Positions 6,984 to 15,200 of a stretch of 20,018 nt of DNA are shown piece by piece. A program made the position numbers and the translations under genes. This stretch comes from Victivallales bacterium (GTDB lineage Bacteria; Verrucomicrobiota; Lentisphaeria; Victivallales; UBA1829): assembly GCA_016285335.1 (NCBI GenBank), contig JAEEQO010000027.1, forward strand, positions 1 to 20,018, written 5' to 3'. The notes under the pieces were generated by a model, which ran no database searches, was not told the DNA's origin, and saw only the letters and a program-made list of their open reading frames with translations. Position 1 is the stretch's first letter, and each line of letters opens with the position of its first letter.

Positions 6984-7122
6984 TTTTACCTCAACGTCTC
7001 CCTATGATCTTTTGTCCCGTCGAGAAATGCCTGCCCGGGCGGAAACCTGAGGAGCAACCTCCCATCCGATTCTCATCGTCCGGAAAAACCGGAAAAAACA
7101 CGGTCGTCTGGATGAATTCGAC

Positions 7123-7150
7123 TTGTATTTTATCCGGCGCGGAATACATT
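7123..7150 (+). promoter_or_regulatory. Possible weak promoter for the envelope gene cluster
   Basis: TTGTAT (7123-7128) and TACATT (7145-7150) are 16 bases apart, 38 bases before the DUF4105 gene. The match to consensus is only fair. It is the best candidate in the 205-base gap after the kinase, which shows no clear terminator, so read-through from the kinase is also possible. Confidence 0.3.
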
Positions 7151-7188
7151 AATGATCAGAACGCAATCCCAACCTGAATTTTCCCCTT

Positions 7189-8259
7189 ATGTTCAAAAAC
7201 GTTCAGTTGCAAGCTGTAGAAAAATGGTTGAAGCGGCTTCTTTTCCGCCTGGGCATCCGGTCGCTGAAGACGCTTTTCTGGGTGGCGTTTGCCATATTCG
7301 CGCTCGGAGTACCGTGGTGTACCGGAGCTCTCTTTCATGCGTTCGATATCCCGGCTTTCGTTTCATGGGGCGGCATCGTCCTGCTGGCGGGCTCTCTGCT
7401 CGTCAGCCTGTTTTTCCGCTGGGCGCTGCTGGGCACGGCGCTGATCGAAGTCCTGCTCACCGCGCTGTTCTGCCTTATCAATGCGGAGGAACGGTTCCAA
7501 CATACGATCTGGCAGACGCCGTGGCGGTACACGCTGGAGGCGAACCGGCTTGACGACGGCTGCTACAGGCTTCTCAACGTGCGGGATTTCGTCTACCGCT
7601 CCGTCACCGACTTCGACGTACAGTACCACAGCATGACCGTCGACCCGGAACAGATCTCCTCGATCGACGCGGTGTTCTCGCATTGGGACAACATGGAGGA
7701 GATCGCCCACTCCATGCTGGGGCTGAACTTCGCGGACGGCACGACGGTCGTGATCTCGCTGGAGACGCGTCTGCCCGAGGGCGCCAACCAGAACGGCATC
7801 GACGGGCTTTACCGGCGCTACGGACTTGCCATGCTGGCAGGGACGCCGGAAGACCTGTACGGACTGCGCGTCGACCACCGCGGGGAAACGCTCTACGTCT
7901 ACCGCCTGGATATGGACCGGCAGACCATGCGCGACACGGTCCTTTCGCTTTTTGAACGGGCGGCGGAGCTCCAGCGGGCCCCGCAGTTCTACAACAGCCT
8001 CTACCGCAACTGCACCACCGGACTGCTGCCGATGCTGCCGACCGCGGACCGGCATTTGGACAGCGACGACATCCGCCTGATGCTGAACGGGATGGCGGCG
8101 AAGATGCTTTTCGAGAAAGACCTGATCGTCCACCGGGAAGACGAAAGTTTCGGATCGATCCGGGCGCGTTCGCTCGTGCCGGGACTCTGCCGGGGCAAAG
8201 ACGCGCCGCCGGCTCACTACAGCGGCGAATCGGAGGCCCGCTGGCTCCGCGAACACTGA
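7189..8259 (+). CDS. DUF4105 (Lnb N-terminal periplasmic domain) membrane protein
   Basis: The 356-residue protein has three hydrophobic segments (~27-52, ~57-76, ~78-99), followed by a large extracytoplasmic domain. That domain follows the DUF4105 pattern: a DFDVQYHSMTV segment, the conserved EIAHSMLGLNFADG with His174, the LETRLPEG segment, and a terminal FYNSLYRNCTT with Cys275. The conserved His and Cys suggest a papain/NlpC-like active site, but no reaction is established for most members; an envelope amidase, peptidase or acyl-transfer role is an inference. The ATG at 7189 has no obvious SD; no better in-frame start keeps the first TM segment. It opens a same-strand series with a lipoprotein hydrolase (52 bases downstream), a D-Ala-D-Ala dipeptidase and a GNAT enzyme, pointing to cell-envelope work. 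Confidence 0.82.
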   Translation: MFKNVQLQAVEKWLKRLLFRLGIRSLKTLFWVAFAIFALGVPWCTGALFHAFDIPAFVSWGGIVLLAGSLLVSLFFRWALLGTALIEVLLTALFCLINAEERFQHTIWQTPWRYTLEANRLDDGCYRLLNVRDFVYRSVTDFDVQYHSMTVDPEQISSIDAVFSHWDNMEEIAHSMLGLNFADGTTVVISLETRLPEGANQNGIDGLYRRYGLAMLAGTPEDLYGLRVDHRGETLYVYRLDMDRQTMRDTVLSLFERAAELQRAPQFYNSLYRNCTTGLLPMLPTADRHLDSDDIRLMLNGMAAKMLFEKDLIVHREDESFGSIRARSLVPGLCRGKDAPPAHYSGESEARWLREH

Positions 8260-8311
8260 ACCTGTCTGTCATGCTGCGAATCAAATAATCTTAACCTGAG
8301 GAGCTGAATTC

Positions 8312-10279
8312 ATGAAACAAATCTTCGGATGCGATGATCGTTCCGGTCGTTTCCGTGTGGTCCTGCTCGTGCAGCTGGCCGTCATGGCGTCGGCATGGCT
8401 GCTGCTGACGTCCTGTTCGTTCATTCAGAGCCGCGAGGTGACGATCTCGCCCGCGTCGGCATCGGAGCAGGAAAGCTACTATCAGGATGAAGCGTTCTCG
8501 CGCGAAGGTCTTTCCTTCGAGTCCGAAAACTTCCTGCGCGGCAACATGGAGCAGGACGACCTCAAGGAGAATCCCGAGGTGACGCTGCACAAGCTCAATG
8601 TCTATTACGATATCTCCGAAGATCCGAAGTTCCTGCGGATCGCCGCCGATTACTGCCGCTGGCTCGCCATGGAGTCGGGCGACCAGGAATTTGCCGTCCG
8701 CGCCCATCTGTCCGCGCTCTACTACGTCCGGGCCGCCGCCGCGGCCCGGACGCAAATGCGGGGCAGTGCCGCGGGCTATGACTTTTCCGACTTCCGGATG
8801 ATGCAGATATACAACGATTCCTGCCGGGGCATCTTCAGCTTTCTGAAGGCGCACAAGCTGCTTGCGAACAACTCCTTCAGTCTGCTGGACCTGGAAGACC
8901 GGCGTTACTTCTTCGATGCGCCGCGTTATCATCTTTCCGTCCCCGACGACACGGTCGAGGATTTCACCCTCTGCTCCGATTATTCCGTCAAAGCATTGAT
9001 GCAGAAGAACCGGCAGCCGGGCGTCGGGATCCCGCTGGTCGGGCAGGTCGCGCAGCAGGAGACCTACAGGATGCTGAAAAGCCCGAGGGGGCTGACGATC
9101 CCGGTGACGCTGATCGTGAGTCTCAATGAGTCCGACTCGCACGTCATGGAGGTGACGCTGCACTATCTGGACACGTCGCTGGAGGAGTCCGCCCCCGAGG
9201 AGCTCGGCTTCCTGGCGGCGGGGAACTGGCCGCTGGCGCTGGATTTCTCCACCCCGCTCGCATGCTTCCTGAACAGCCTGCCCGACCGCAACCTGATCTC
9301 CGTCATGCTGGAATCCGACGACCAGGAGGACCACTCCGGGCTGTTCCTGATCGAACCGTATCAGCCGAACAAGATCCCCGTGGTCTTCATTCACGGGCTG
9401 ATGTCCAGTCCCGACACCTGGGTGCAGATGATCAACGCGCTGAAAAACGATCCGGTCATCCGGAAACGCTACCAGTTCTGGTTCTACTCCTTCTCCAGCG
9501 GCGTGCCGGTCATGGCGACCGCCGGCGATCTGCGCCGGGTGCTGCTGGCGGCGCGGGAGGAACTCGGCACCACGCCGGAGGCGCGCGAGAATTTCGACAA
9601 GATGGTCCTGATCGGGCACAGCATGGGCGGCCTGGTCTCCCGCACGCTCCTGCAGGGCGATCCGCACTTCATCGTCGAACAGGTCACGCACCGCACCTGG
9701 GACGAGATCACCGCCGAGCTCACGGCGGAAGAACTTGCCGTGGTCGAGGAATACGCCGTCATCCCGGCGCTGCCGTTCGTCAACCGGGTCGTCTTCATGG
9801 CCGTGCCGCACCGCGGGTCCGAGATGGCGCAGTGGTCGCTCACGCGATACGGCTCGAAGCTCGTCAATCTGCCGAAAGCCCTGCGGGAAAAGATGCCGAT
9901 CTTCGGCCGGGTGTTCCAGAAGCTCAACAAAAACACGGACGAGATCGAAAAACTGCGCCGCGCCAGGAAAGAGACCGGCAACGACCATTCCATCACCGGG
10001 CTCCACGACCTCGACCCGGATTCCCTTTTCATCCGGGCGCTCGCGGAATCCCCAATGAAGGAAGGGCTCGTCTTCCATTCGATCATCGGCGACAACGAAC
10101 AGGCCGATCATCCCGGCGGCACAGACGGCGTGGTGCCGTACTCCAGCAGCCACCTCGACAACGCCGCGAGCGAAGTGATCGTGCACTCCGGGCACAGCAT
10201 CCACCGCAGCCCCGGCGCAATGCAGGAACTGCTCCGCATCCTGCTGCTGCATCTGCGGGCGGAACAGGATGCCCAATAA
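8312..10279 (+). CDS. Large lipoprotein alpha/beta hydrolase
   Basis: The 655-residue protein begins with a signal sequence and lipobox Leu-Thr-Ser-Cys (Cys35), so it should be an outer- or inner-membrane lipoprotein. Residues ~40-340 form an N-terminal region I do not recognise. The hydrolase domain follows: VVFIHGLMSSPDTW (~353-367, oxyanion loop), nucleophile Ser437 in GHSMGG, Asp605 in GTDGVVPY and His628 in SGHSIH. The triad is complete and ordered as in PGAP1/lipase-like esterases. Likely substrates are lipids or acylated envelope molecules; the sequence does not say which. GAGGAG lies 9 bases before the ATG. It sits between the DUF4105 gene (52-base gap) and the VanX-type dipeptidase (40-base gap). 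The much smaller cytoplasmic hydrolase at 559-1257 shares only the fold. Confidence 0.87.
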   Translation: MKQIFGCDDRSGRFRVVLLVQLAVMASAWLLLTSCSFIQSREVTISPASASEQESYYQDEAFSREGLSFESENFLRGNMEQDDLKENPEVTLHKLNVYYDISEDPKFLRIAADYCRWLAMESGDQEFAVRAHLSALYYVRAAAAARTQMRGSAAGYDFSDFRMMQIYNDSCRGIFSFLKAHKLLANNSFSLLDLEDRRYFFDAPRYHLSVPDDTVEDFTLCSDYSVKALMQKNRQPGVGIPLVGQVAQQETYRMLKSPRGLTIPVTLIVSLNESDSHVMEVTLHYLDTSLEESAPEELGFLAAGNWPLALDFSTPLACFLNSLPDRNLISVMLESDDQEDHSGLFLIEPYQPNKIPVVFIHGLMSSPDTWVQMINALKNDPVIRKRYQFWFYSFSSGVPVMATAGDLRRVLLAAREELGTTPEARENFDKMVLIGHSMGGLVSRTLLQGDPHFIVEQVTHRTWDEITAELTAEELAVVEEYAVIPALPFVNRVVFMAVPHRGSEMAQWSLTRYGSKLVNLPKALREKMPIFGRVFQKLNKNTDEIEKLRRARKETGNDHSITGLHDLDPDSLFIRALAESPMKEGLVFHSIIGDNEQADHPGGTDGVVPYSSSHLDNAASEVIVHSGHSIHRSPGAMQELLRILLLHLRAEQDAQ

Positions 10280-10319
10280 CCGGTTTGAACTCATTTTCAC
10301 CAAATAAGGCAGTGTTTCC

Positions 10320-11117
10320 ATGAAAGTGTTCCTGAACTTGTTTCCAGCTCGAAAAGAGATCGCCTCCCTGAAACAATGGATGTGCCTGTTTGCATTGTCG
10401 GCCGCCATGTTCGCCGCATCGGCATGCCGGACGGACTGCGCGGATCCGACGCCGCCGGGATTCGTGCATGTGGCAGAAGCTATCCCGGACGCGATCCTGG
10501 AGGTCCGCTACTATTCCACTTACAACTTCATCGGGGTCCGCATCCGCGGCTATGAACGCCCGACGCCCATGCTCACGGTCGAGGCGGCTGAAGCGCTGAA
10601 GGCCGTGAGCGACGAGCTGATCCCTATGGGCTACCGCCTCAAAATATATGACACCTACCGTCCGCAGCGGGCCGTCGACCATTTTGTGGAATGGTCGCAC
10701 AAGGCGGACGACACGCGGATGAAGCGGTATTTTTACCCCGACCTCGACAAGAACGTCCTCTTCCCGCGCGGGTATATCGCCGCGAAGTCGGGGCACAGCC
10801 GCGGCAGCACCGTGGACCTGACGCTGTTCGATATGACGACGGAAAAGGAAGTCGACATGGGCGGCACGTTCGACTGGTTCGGGCGGGAGAGCCATCCCGA
10901 CTGGGGCGGCGACCCCGAAACGCGGAAATTCACCGGCGAATTCCCCGCGAACACCCCCGCCGAACGCAAGATCAGCGAGTTCCAGTTCAAAAACCGCATG
11001 CTGCTCCGTTCCGTCATGCTGAAACACGGATTCAAACCCGTCGCAGAGGAATGGTGGCACTTCACGCTCGCCGACGAACCGTACCCGGACACGTATTTCG
11101 ACTATCCGGTCAGGTGA
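10320..11117 (+). CDS. D-alanyl-D-alanine dipeptidase (VanX/DdpX type, peptidase M15D), lipoprotein
   Basis: The 265-residue protein has a long n-region, a hydrophobic stretch and a lipobox-like Ala-Ser-Ala-Cys ending at Cys36, so export as a lipoprotein is likely. The enzyme part shows the zinc-site signature of the family: SGHSRGSTVD, giving ligands His159 and Asp166, and EWWHF, giving catalytic Glu244 and ligand His247. A conserved DTYRPQRAV motif precedes them. Known members cleave D-Ala-D-Ala; VanX acts in the cytoplasm in vancomycin resistance, while exported relatives scavenge the dipeptide released from peptidoglycan. With no vanA- or vanH-like gene nearby, scavenging or wall turnover fits better than resistance. 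The SD is weak (AAGG, 11 bases). The GNAT gene starts 7 bases after its stop. Confidence 0.9.
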   Translation: MKVFLNLFPARKEIASLKQWMCLFALSAAMFAASACRTDCADPTPPGFVHVAEAIPDAILEVRYYSTYNFIGVRIRGYERPTPMLTVEAAEALKAVSDELIPMGYRLKIYDTYRPQRAVDHFVEWSHKADDTRMKRYFYPDLDKNVLFPRGYIAAKSGHSRGSTVDLTLFDMTTEKEVDMGGTFDWFGRESHPDWGGDPETRKFTGEFPANTPAERKISEFQFKNRMLLRSVMLKHGFKPVAEEWWHFTLADEPYPDTYFDYPVR

Positions 11118-11124
11118 GGCGGGT

Positions 11125-11721
11125 ATGAGCACGATTGAAACAAAAAGACTGCTTCTGCGTCCGTTTCGCGAAAGCGATGCGGCGGACGTTCTGGAATACC
11201 TGAGCGCCCCCCTGCCGCACTGTTTCACCGGGTTGAAGCTCAGCACGCTCGACGAAGCGCGGTCGGAGGTCGCGAAACGCGGCGAGGATACGGAATACTG
11301 TTTTGCCATCGAGTTGAAAGAGACCGGCAGGGTGATCGGGGAGATCGACGCCCAGCCTTCGGAATACAGGCCGCCCATGCTGTGTTCGCGGGAAACGGCG
11401 CTGCCGCCCCCGGACACCTTCACCCCGAGCATCATCCTGAATGCGGCGTATCACGGCGGCGGCTTCGCTTACGAAGCGGCGTATGCCTTTTACGACTATC
11501 TTTTCATGCGGAAGGGCGCGCGCCGCATTTACGTCTATGTGGACGACTACAATGCGCGCAGTCAGCATCTCTGCGAGAAGCTGGGACTGCGCCGCGAAGG
11601 GCTGTTCCGGGAGTTCGTCTCGTTCGTCAGCGACGCAGACGGGACCCCGGTCTACGAGAACACCATTCAGTACGCCGTCCTGAAACGCGAATGGATGGCA
11701 AAACGGACCGGCGGGGCGTGA
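11125..11721 (+). CDS. GNAT-family N-acetyltransferase (RimJ/RimL-like)
   Basis: The 198-residue protein begins with the typical ETKRLLLRPFRESDA of the Acetyltransf_3 group. It continues with RVIGEID, the acetyl-CoA-binding region around AYHGGGFAYEA, and the late NARSQHLCEKLGLRREGLFRE that marks this family. The usual Q/RxxGxG/A loop is present only in altered form as YHGGGFAYEA. It should transfer an acetyl group from acetyl-CoA to an amine, such as a protein N-terminus, antibiotic or small molecule; the acceptor is not predictable. Its SD (GAGGCGGG) overlaps the stop of the dipeptidase, seven bases before the ATG, so the two are almost certainly co-translated. Confidence 0.9.
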   Translation: MSTIETKRLLLRPFRESDAADVLEYLSAPLPHCFTGLKLSTLDEARSEVAKRGEDTEYCFAIELKETGRVIGEIDAQPSEYRPPMLCSRETALPPPDTFTPSIILNAAYHGGGFAYEAAYAFYDYLFMRKGARRIYVYVDDYNARSQHLCEKLGLRREGLFREFVSFVSDADGTPVYENTIQYAVLKREWMAKRTGGA

Positions 11722-11792
11722 ATCCTCTGCCGGAACGCCTTGCCGGATGCAAACGCTTTTTTATCCGTGTATCAACGAAAGGAAAACAGGAA

Positions 11793-12056
11793 ATGAACGA
11801 GAACGATGCGGCCGTCGAGCCGACCGACTTTTGGTATATCGACTCGAAATATCACATTCACTGCGAGGAATACATCGAGTACCACAAGGACGCGATGGAC
11901 TGGGACCTGGTCTCGCAATATCAGGTCCTCAGCGAACCCTTCATCGAAAAGTTCGCCGACCGGGTGAACTGGAAGAACATCTTTCAGTACCAGGAACTGA
12001 GCGACGCGTTCAGGGAAAAATGGCGGCACAAGCTGGCGGAACAGGGCCGCGTGTGA
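11793..12056 (+). CDS. Small 23-residue-repeat protein
   Basis: The 87-residue protein contains two adjacent 23-residue units (residues ~35-57 and ~58-80) sharing the pattern W-x2-(V/I)-x-QYQ-x-LS-x2-F-x-EK. Such units occur in long tandem proteins of phages and gut bacteria, where they seem to form helical solenoids, but their role is not established. The start at 11793 is preceded by AAAGGA at 9 bases; the longer open frame upstream overlaps the GNAT gene and is rejected. No signal peptide or membrane segment is present. It lies 71 bases after the GNAT gene and may be the end of the envelope gene transcript. Confidence 0.7.
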   Translation: MNENDAAVEPTDFWYIDSKYHIHCEEYIEYHKDAMDWDLVSQYQVLSEPFIEKFADRVNWKNIFQYQELSDAFREKWRHKLAEQGRV

Positions 12057-12145
12057 ACTTCGCCGCATAATCCGACGACTTTCACGCTCACGACGTCGCG
12101 AGACGATTCGCGATCTCACGGGATGCGTACGCGAACGGAATGACG

Positions 12146-12159
12146 AATAAATATTTATT
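12146..12159. repeat. Perfect AT-only palindrome upstream of the second kinase promoter
   Basis: AATAAATATTTATT is a 14-base perfect palindrome followed by a run of T (12158-12164). It ends 26 bases before the -35 of the kinase promoter. It could act as an UP-like element or bend site, or as a weak terminator for the preceding cluster. Confidence 0.5.
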
Positions 12160-12185
12160 TTTTTGTTGAAGCCGGCTGTTTCCGC

Positions 12186-12214
12186 TTGAAAAAATGCGCT
12201 CCGCATTCTATATT
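12186..12214 (+). promoter_or_regulatory. Promoter of the BvgS-like kinase with inverted repeat in the spacer
   Basis: TTGAAA (12186-12191), a 17-base spacer and TATATT (12209-12214) form a near-consensus promoter. The spacer contains a perfect inverted repeat AATGCG-CTC-CGCATT (12193-12207), an operator-like position. Transcription should start near 12221, 21 bases before the ATG at 12242. Confidence 0.7.
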
Positions 12215-12241
12215 ATGGGTTAGTTAACGGAGCAAACGTAT

Positions 12242-15200
12242 ATGAAACATCTGTTCATCACATTCCCGATCTTCGCATCACGTTCCCGCGCACCAGTCAA
12301 AAAGAGTTTGTTTGTCGATCATAATACGCATCGGGGAACCATCGGAATACGCCGCGCCGTGCCGATGATCTGCGGGTTTCGGCGGATGGTCATGCTTCTC
12401 TGCATGACGGCGCTTCTTCTTTTCTCCACGACAAGTTCGGCCGCGGAGGTCCATGCCCGGAAAACAGTCCGGATCCCCGTTTTTCCTTTTGAACGGATGA
12501 TGGTCCTGGACGAAGACAAGGACCCGATTTCCGGTTATGCGTTCGAGTATCTCCAGACGATCGCCGCCTATGCCGGATGGGATATCGAGTATATTCCATG
12601 CGACAGCTTTCCCGAGTGTCTGAATAAGCTGTATACGGGCGAAGCCGATCTTTTCTATGAGATCAGCCACTCCGAGGAACGCGCAAAGATCATCCTGTTC
12701 CCGGACGAGCCGATGGGACACGAGTTTTACTACCTTTATGCAACGCAATGGAACACATCCATTACGCCCGACGATTACGCATCCATGAACGGGAAGAAAG
12801 TCGGTGTCACGAGCGGGACGATCCAGATCGGGCTCCTGAAACAATGGTGCGAGAAAAAGAACGTCGATTTCAAGCTTGTCGAATACGATCTCGAATCTCA
12901 GAAAGAGGCCGACCTGTATGCGGGAAAGATCGATCTCGACCTGGAAGTCAGCATGATGGCGAAACACGATTTCTCGGCAGTGGAACGAATCGGATCGTCG
13001 GCATATTATCTGGTCGCGAACAAGGAAAGGCCCGATCTGATCGAAGACATCAATTCCGCGACGGAAAAAGTGCTGAGCAATGACCTTTACTATTTCACCC
13101 GGCTTCAGGAGAGATATTTTTCCGATACGGTAATCAGTCACAATCTGCTGACCGAGGAAAAGAACTGGATTTCGAATCACAAGGTTTTGCGCGTCGGTTT
13201 TTTCGACAACTATCTGCCATTCTCCACGCTGGACAAAAGCGGCAACCCGGCCGGCGCGGGAATCGAAGCCGTCAAGGAAATCGTCAAAAAGCTGAATCTG
13301 GAAGACAAACTGCAAGTTGAGTTCATCTGTTATTTCAATCAGGAGGAGGGATACAAGGCTGTCGAATCCGAAGAAATCGATCTGATGCTCCCCGCCTACA
13401 TCAGCAATTCGGTCAAACACGATTATCACATCATCGGCGGAAAGATCATTTCGACGCTGGTCAGCGATCTGGCGTACCGGGATGATTTCGGGGACGGCAC
13501 GGGCAAGCGCATCGGCGTGAACAGGAACAACCTGATGCAGTTCTACTACAGCAGGGACTGTTATCCGCACGCGGAAATCGTGTTCTACGATGACATTCGC
13601 GGATGTCTCGACGGCCTGTTGAAAGGGACCTCGGACGGGACTTTCCTGAACGGGCTCAGGACCGAAGCTCTGCTGAGGCCGAAGAAATACCGTTCCCTGA
13701 AGACCGAACGCGCCAGGAACGGTTTTGAATTCCACATGGCATTCGCGGCGGACAACATCGGGCTGGTGATGCTGATGGACCGCGGACTTTCGATGCTCAG
13801 TCCCGATTTTATGAATCATGCGTCGTATTCCTATGCGGGGCGGATTTACACATTTTCCCTGATGGATTATCTTCGGGAACACATCCTGATTGTCATCGCC
13901 ACAGTCGCAATCCTGGCCGCGCTGATCATGCGGCTGATCGGTGTCCGCCTCAACAACCGGAAGCTGGCGGGGATCAACCGGGAGCTGAAGGAATACTCCG
14001 AGGAACTGAAGGAAAACGCCAAAACCATAGAAAACCAGAGGCAGCAGGAAACGGAACTCCGGAAACAGCTCGAAGACGCATTGCAGATGGCGCAGGCCGC
14101 AAACCAGGCCAAGACGTCATTTTTGAGCAATATGTCCCATGACATCCGCACCCCGATGAACGCGATCATCGGCTTCACCGGACTTGCCGCCAGCCACATC
14201 GACGACAAGGAACGGGTCCAGGAGTATCTGACGACCATCTCGCGGTCTTCGGAGCACCTCCTCTCGCTGATCAACGACGTGCTGGACATGAGCCGCATCG
14301 AATCCGGCAAGATGGCGCTGCATGAAAAACCGGAGTCTCTGTCGGACATTCTTCATTCGCTCCGTGATATCGTGCATGCGGACATCCATGCCAAACAGCA
14401 CAGCTTCTTCATCGGCACGGAGGGCGTGCGGAACGAACTCGTGTACTGCGACAAGCTGCGCCTCAACCAGGTGCTGCTCAACCTGCTCTCCAACGCCATC
14501 AAATACACGCATCCGGGCGGAACGATCTCCCTGCGGATCCTGCAGAAAGACATGGTGGAAGAAGGGGTGGCCACGTACGAATTCCGTTGCAGGGACAACG
14601 GCATCGGCATGAGCGAGGAGTTTGCCAGAACGATCTTCGATCCCTTCACGCGGGAAGAAACGACTACTGTTTCCGGGATCCAGGGGACCGGTCTCGGCAT
14701 GGCGATCACCAAGAACATCGTGGAGATGATGGGCGGCACGATCACGGTCAATTCCAGAAAGGGCGAGGGGACCGAATTCGTTTTTACGGTGAAATTCAGG
14801 ATCGCCGACAAGAAGACGTCCGATCCCGCGATCCCGGAACTGAAGGGACAGCGCAGTCTGGTCGTGGACGACGATGTGAACGCGTGCCAGAGCATCGCCG
14901 ACATGCTCCGCGAAGTCGGCATGCGCAGCGAATGGTGCGTTTCCGGCAGGGAAGCCGTCATCCGCACGGCGGAATCTCTCCGCCACGGCGATTGCTTCAA
15001 AGTCTATATCGTCGACTGGCTGATGCCGGACATGAACGGGATTGAGTCCGTCCGCCGCATCCGCAAGGTCGTTGGAAAAGACGCGTTCATCATCCTTATG
15101 ACCGCATGCGACCTGGCTGACATCGAAAAGGAAGCGCGGGAGGCGGGTGTTAACGGATTCCTCTCGAAGCCGCTCTTCCCGTCCGATCTGCAGAAAATGC

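Noticed and set aside
7079..7097. TCCGG-AAAAA-CCGGA hairpin as a terminator of the 7TM kinase
   Set aside because: The stem is only 5 bp and is followed by A, not T, on the plus strand, so it does not form a canonical terminator.
8291..10408. 705-codon open frame on the minus strand opposite the lipoprotein hydrolase
   Set aside because: It is an antisense shadow of a gene with a complete catalytic triad and lipobox; no motif or SD of its own.
11382..11792. Upstream extension of the repeat-protein frame
   Set aside because: It overlaps the GNAT gene in another frame; the ATG at 11793 has a good SD.
12278..13882. 534-codon open frame on the minus strand
   Set aside because: Antisense to the flytrap domains of the second kinase; no independent support.
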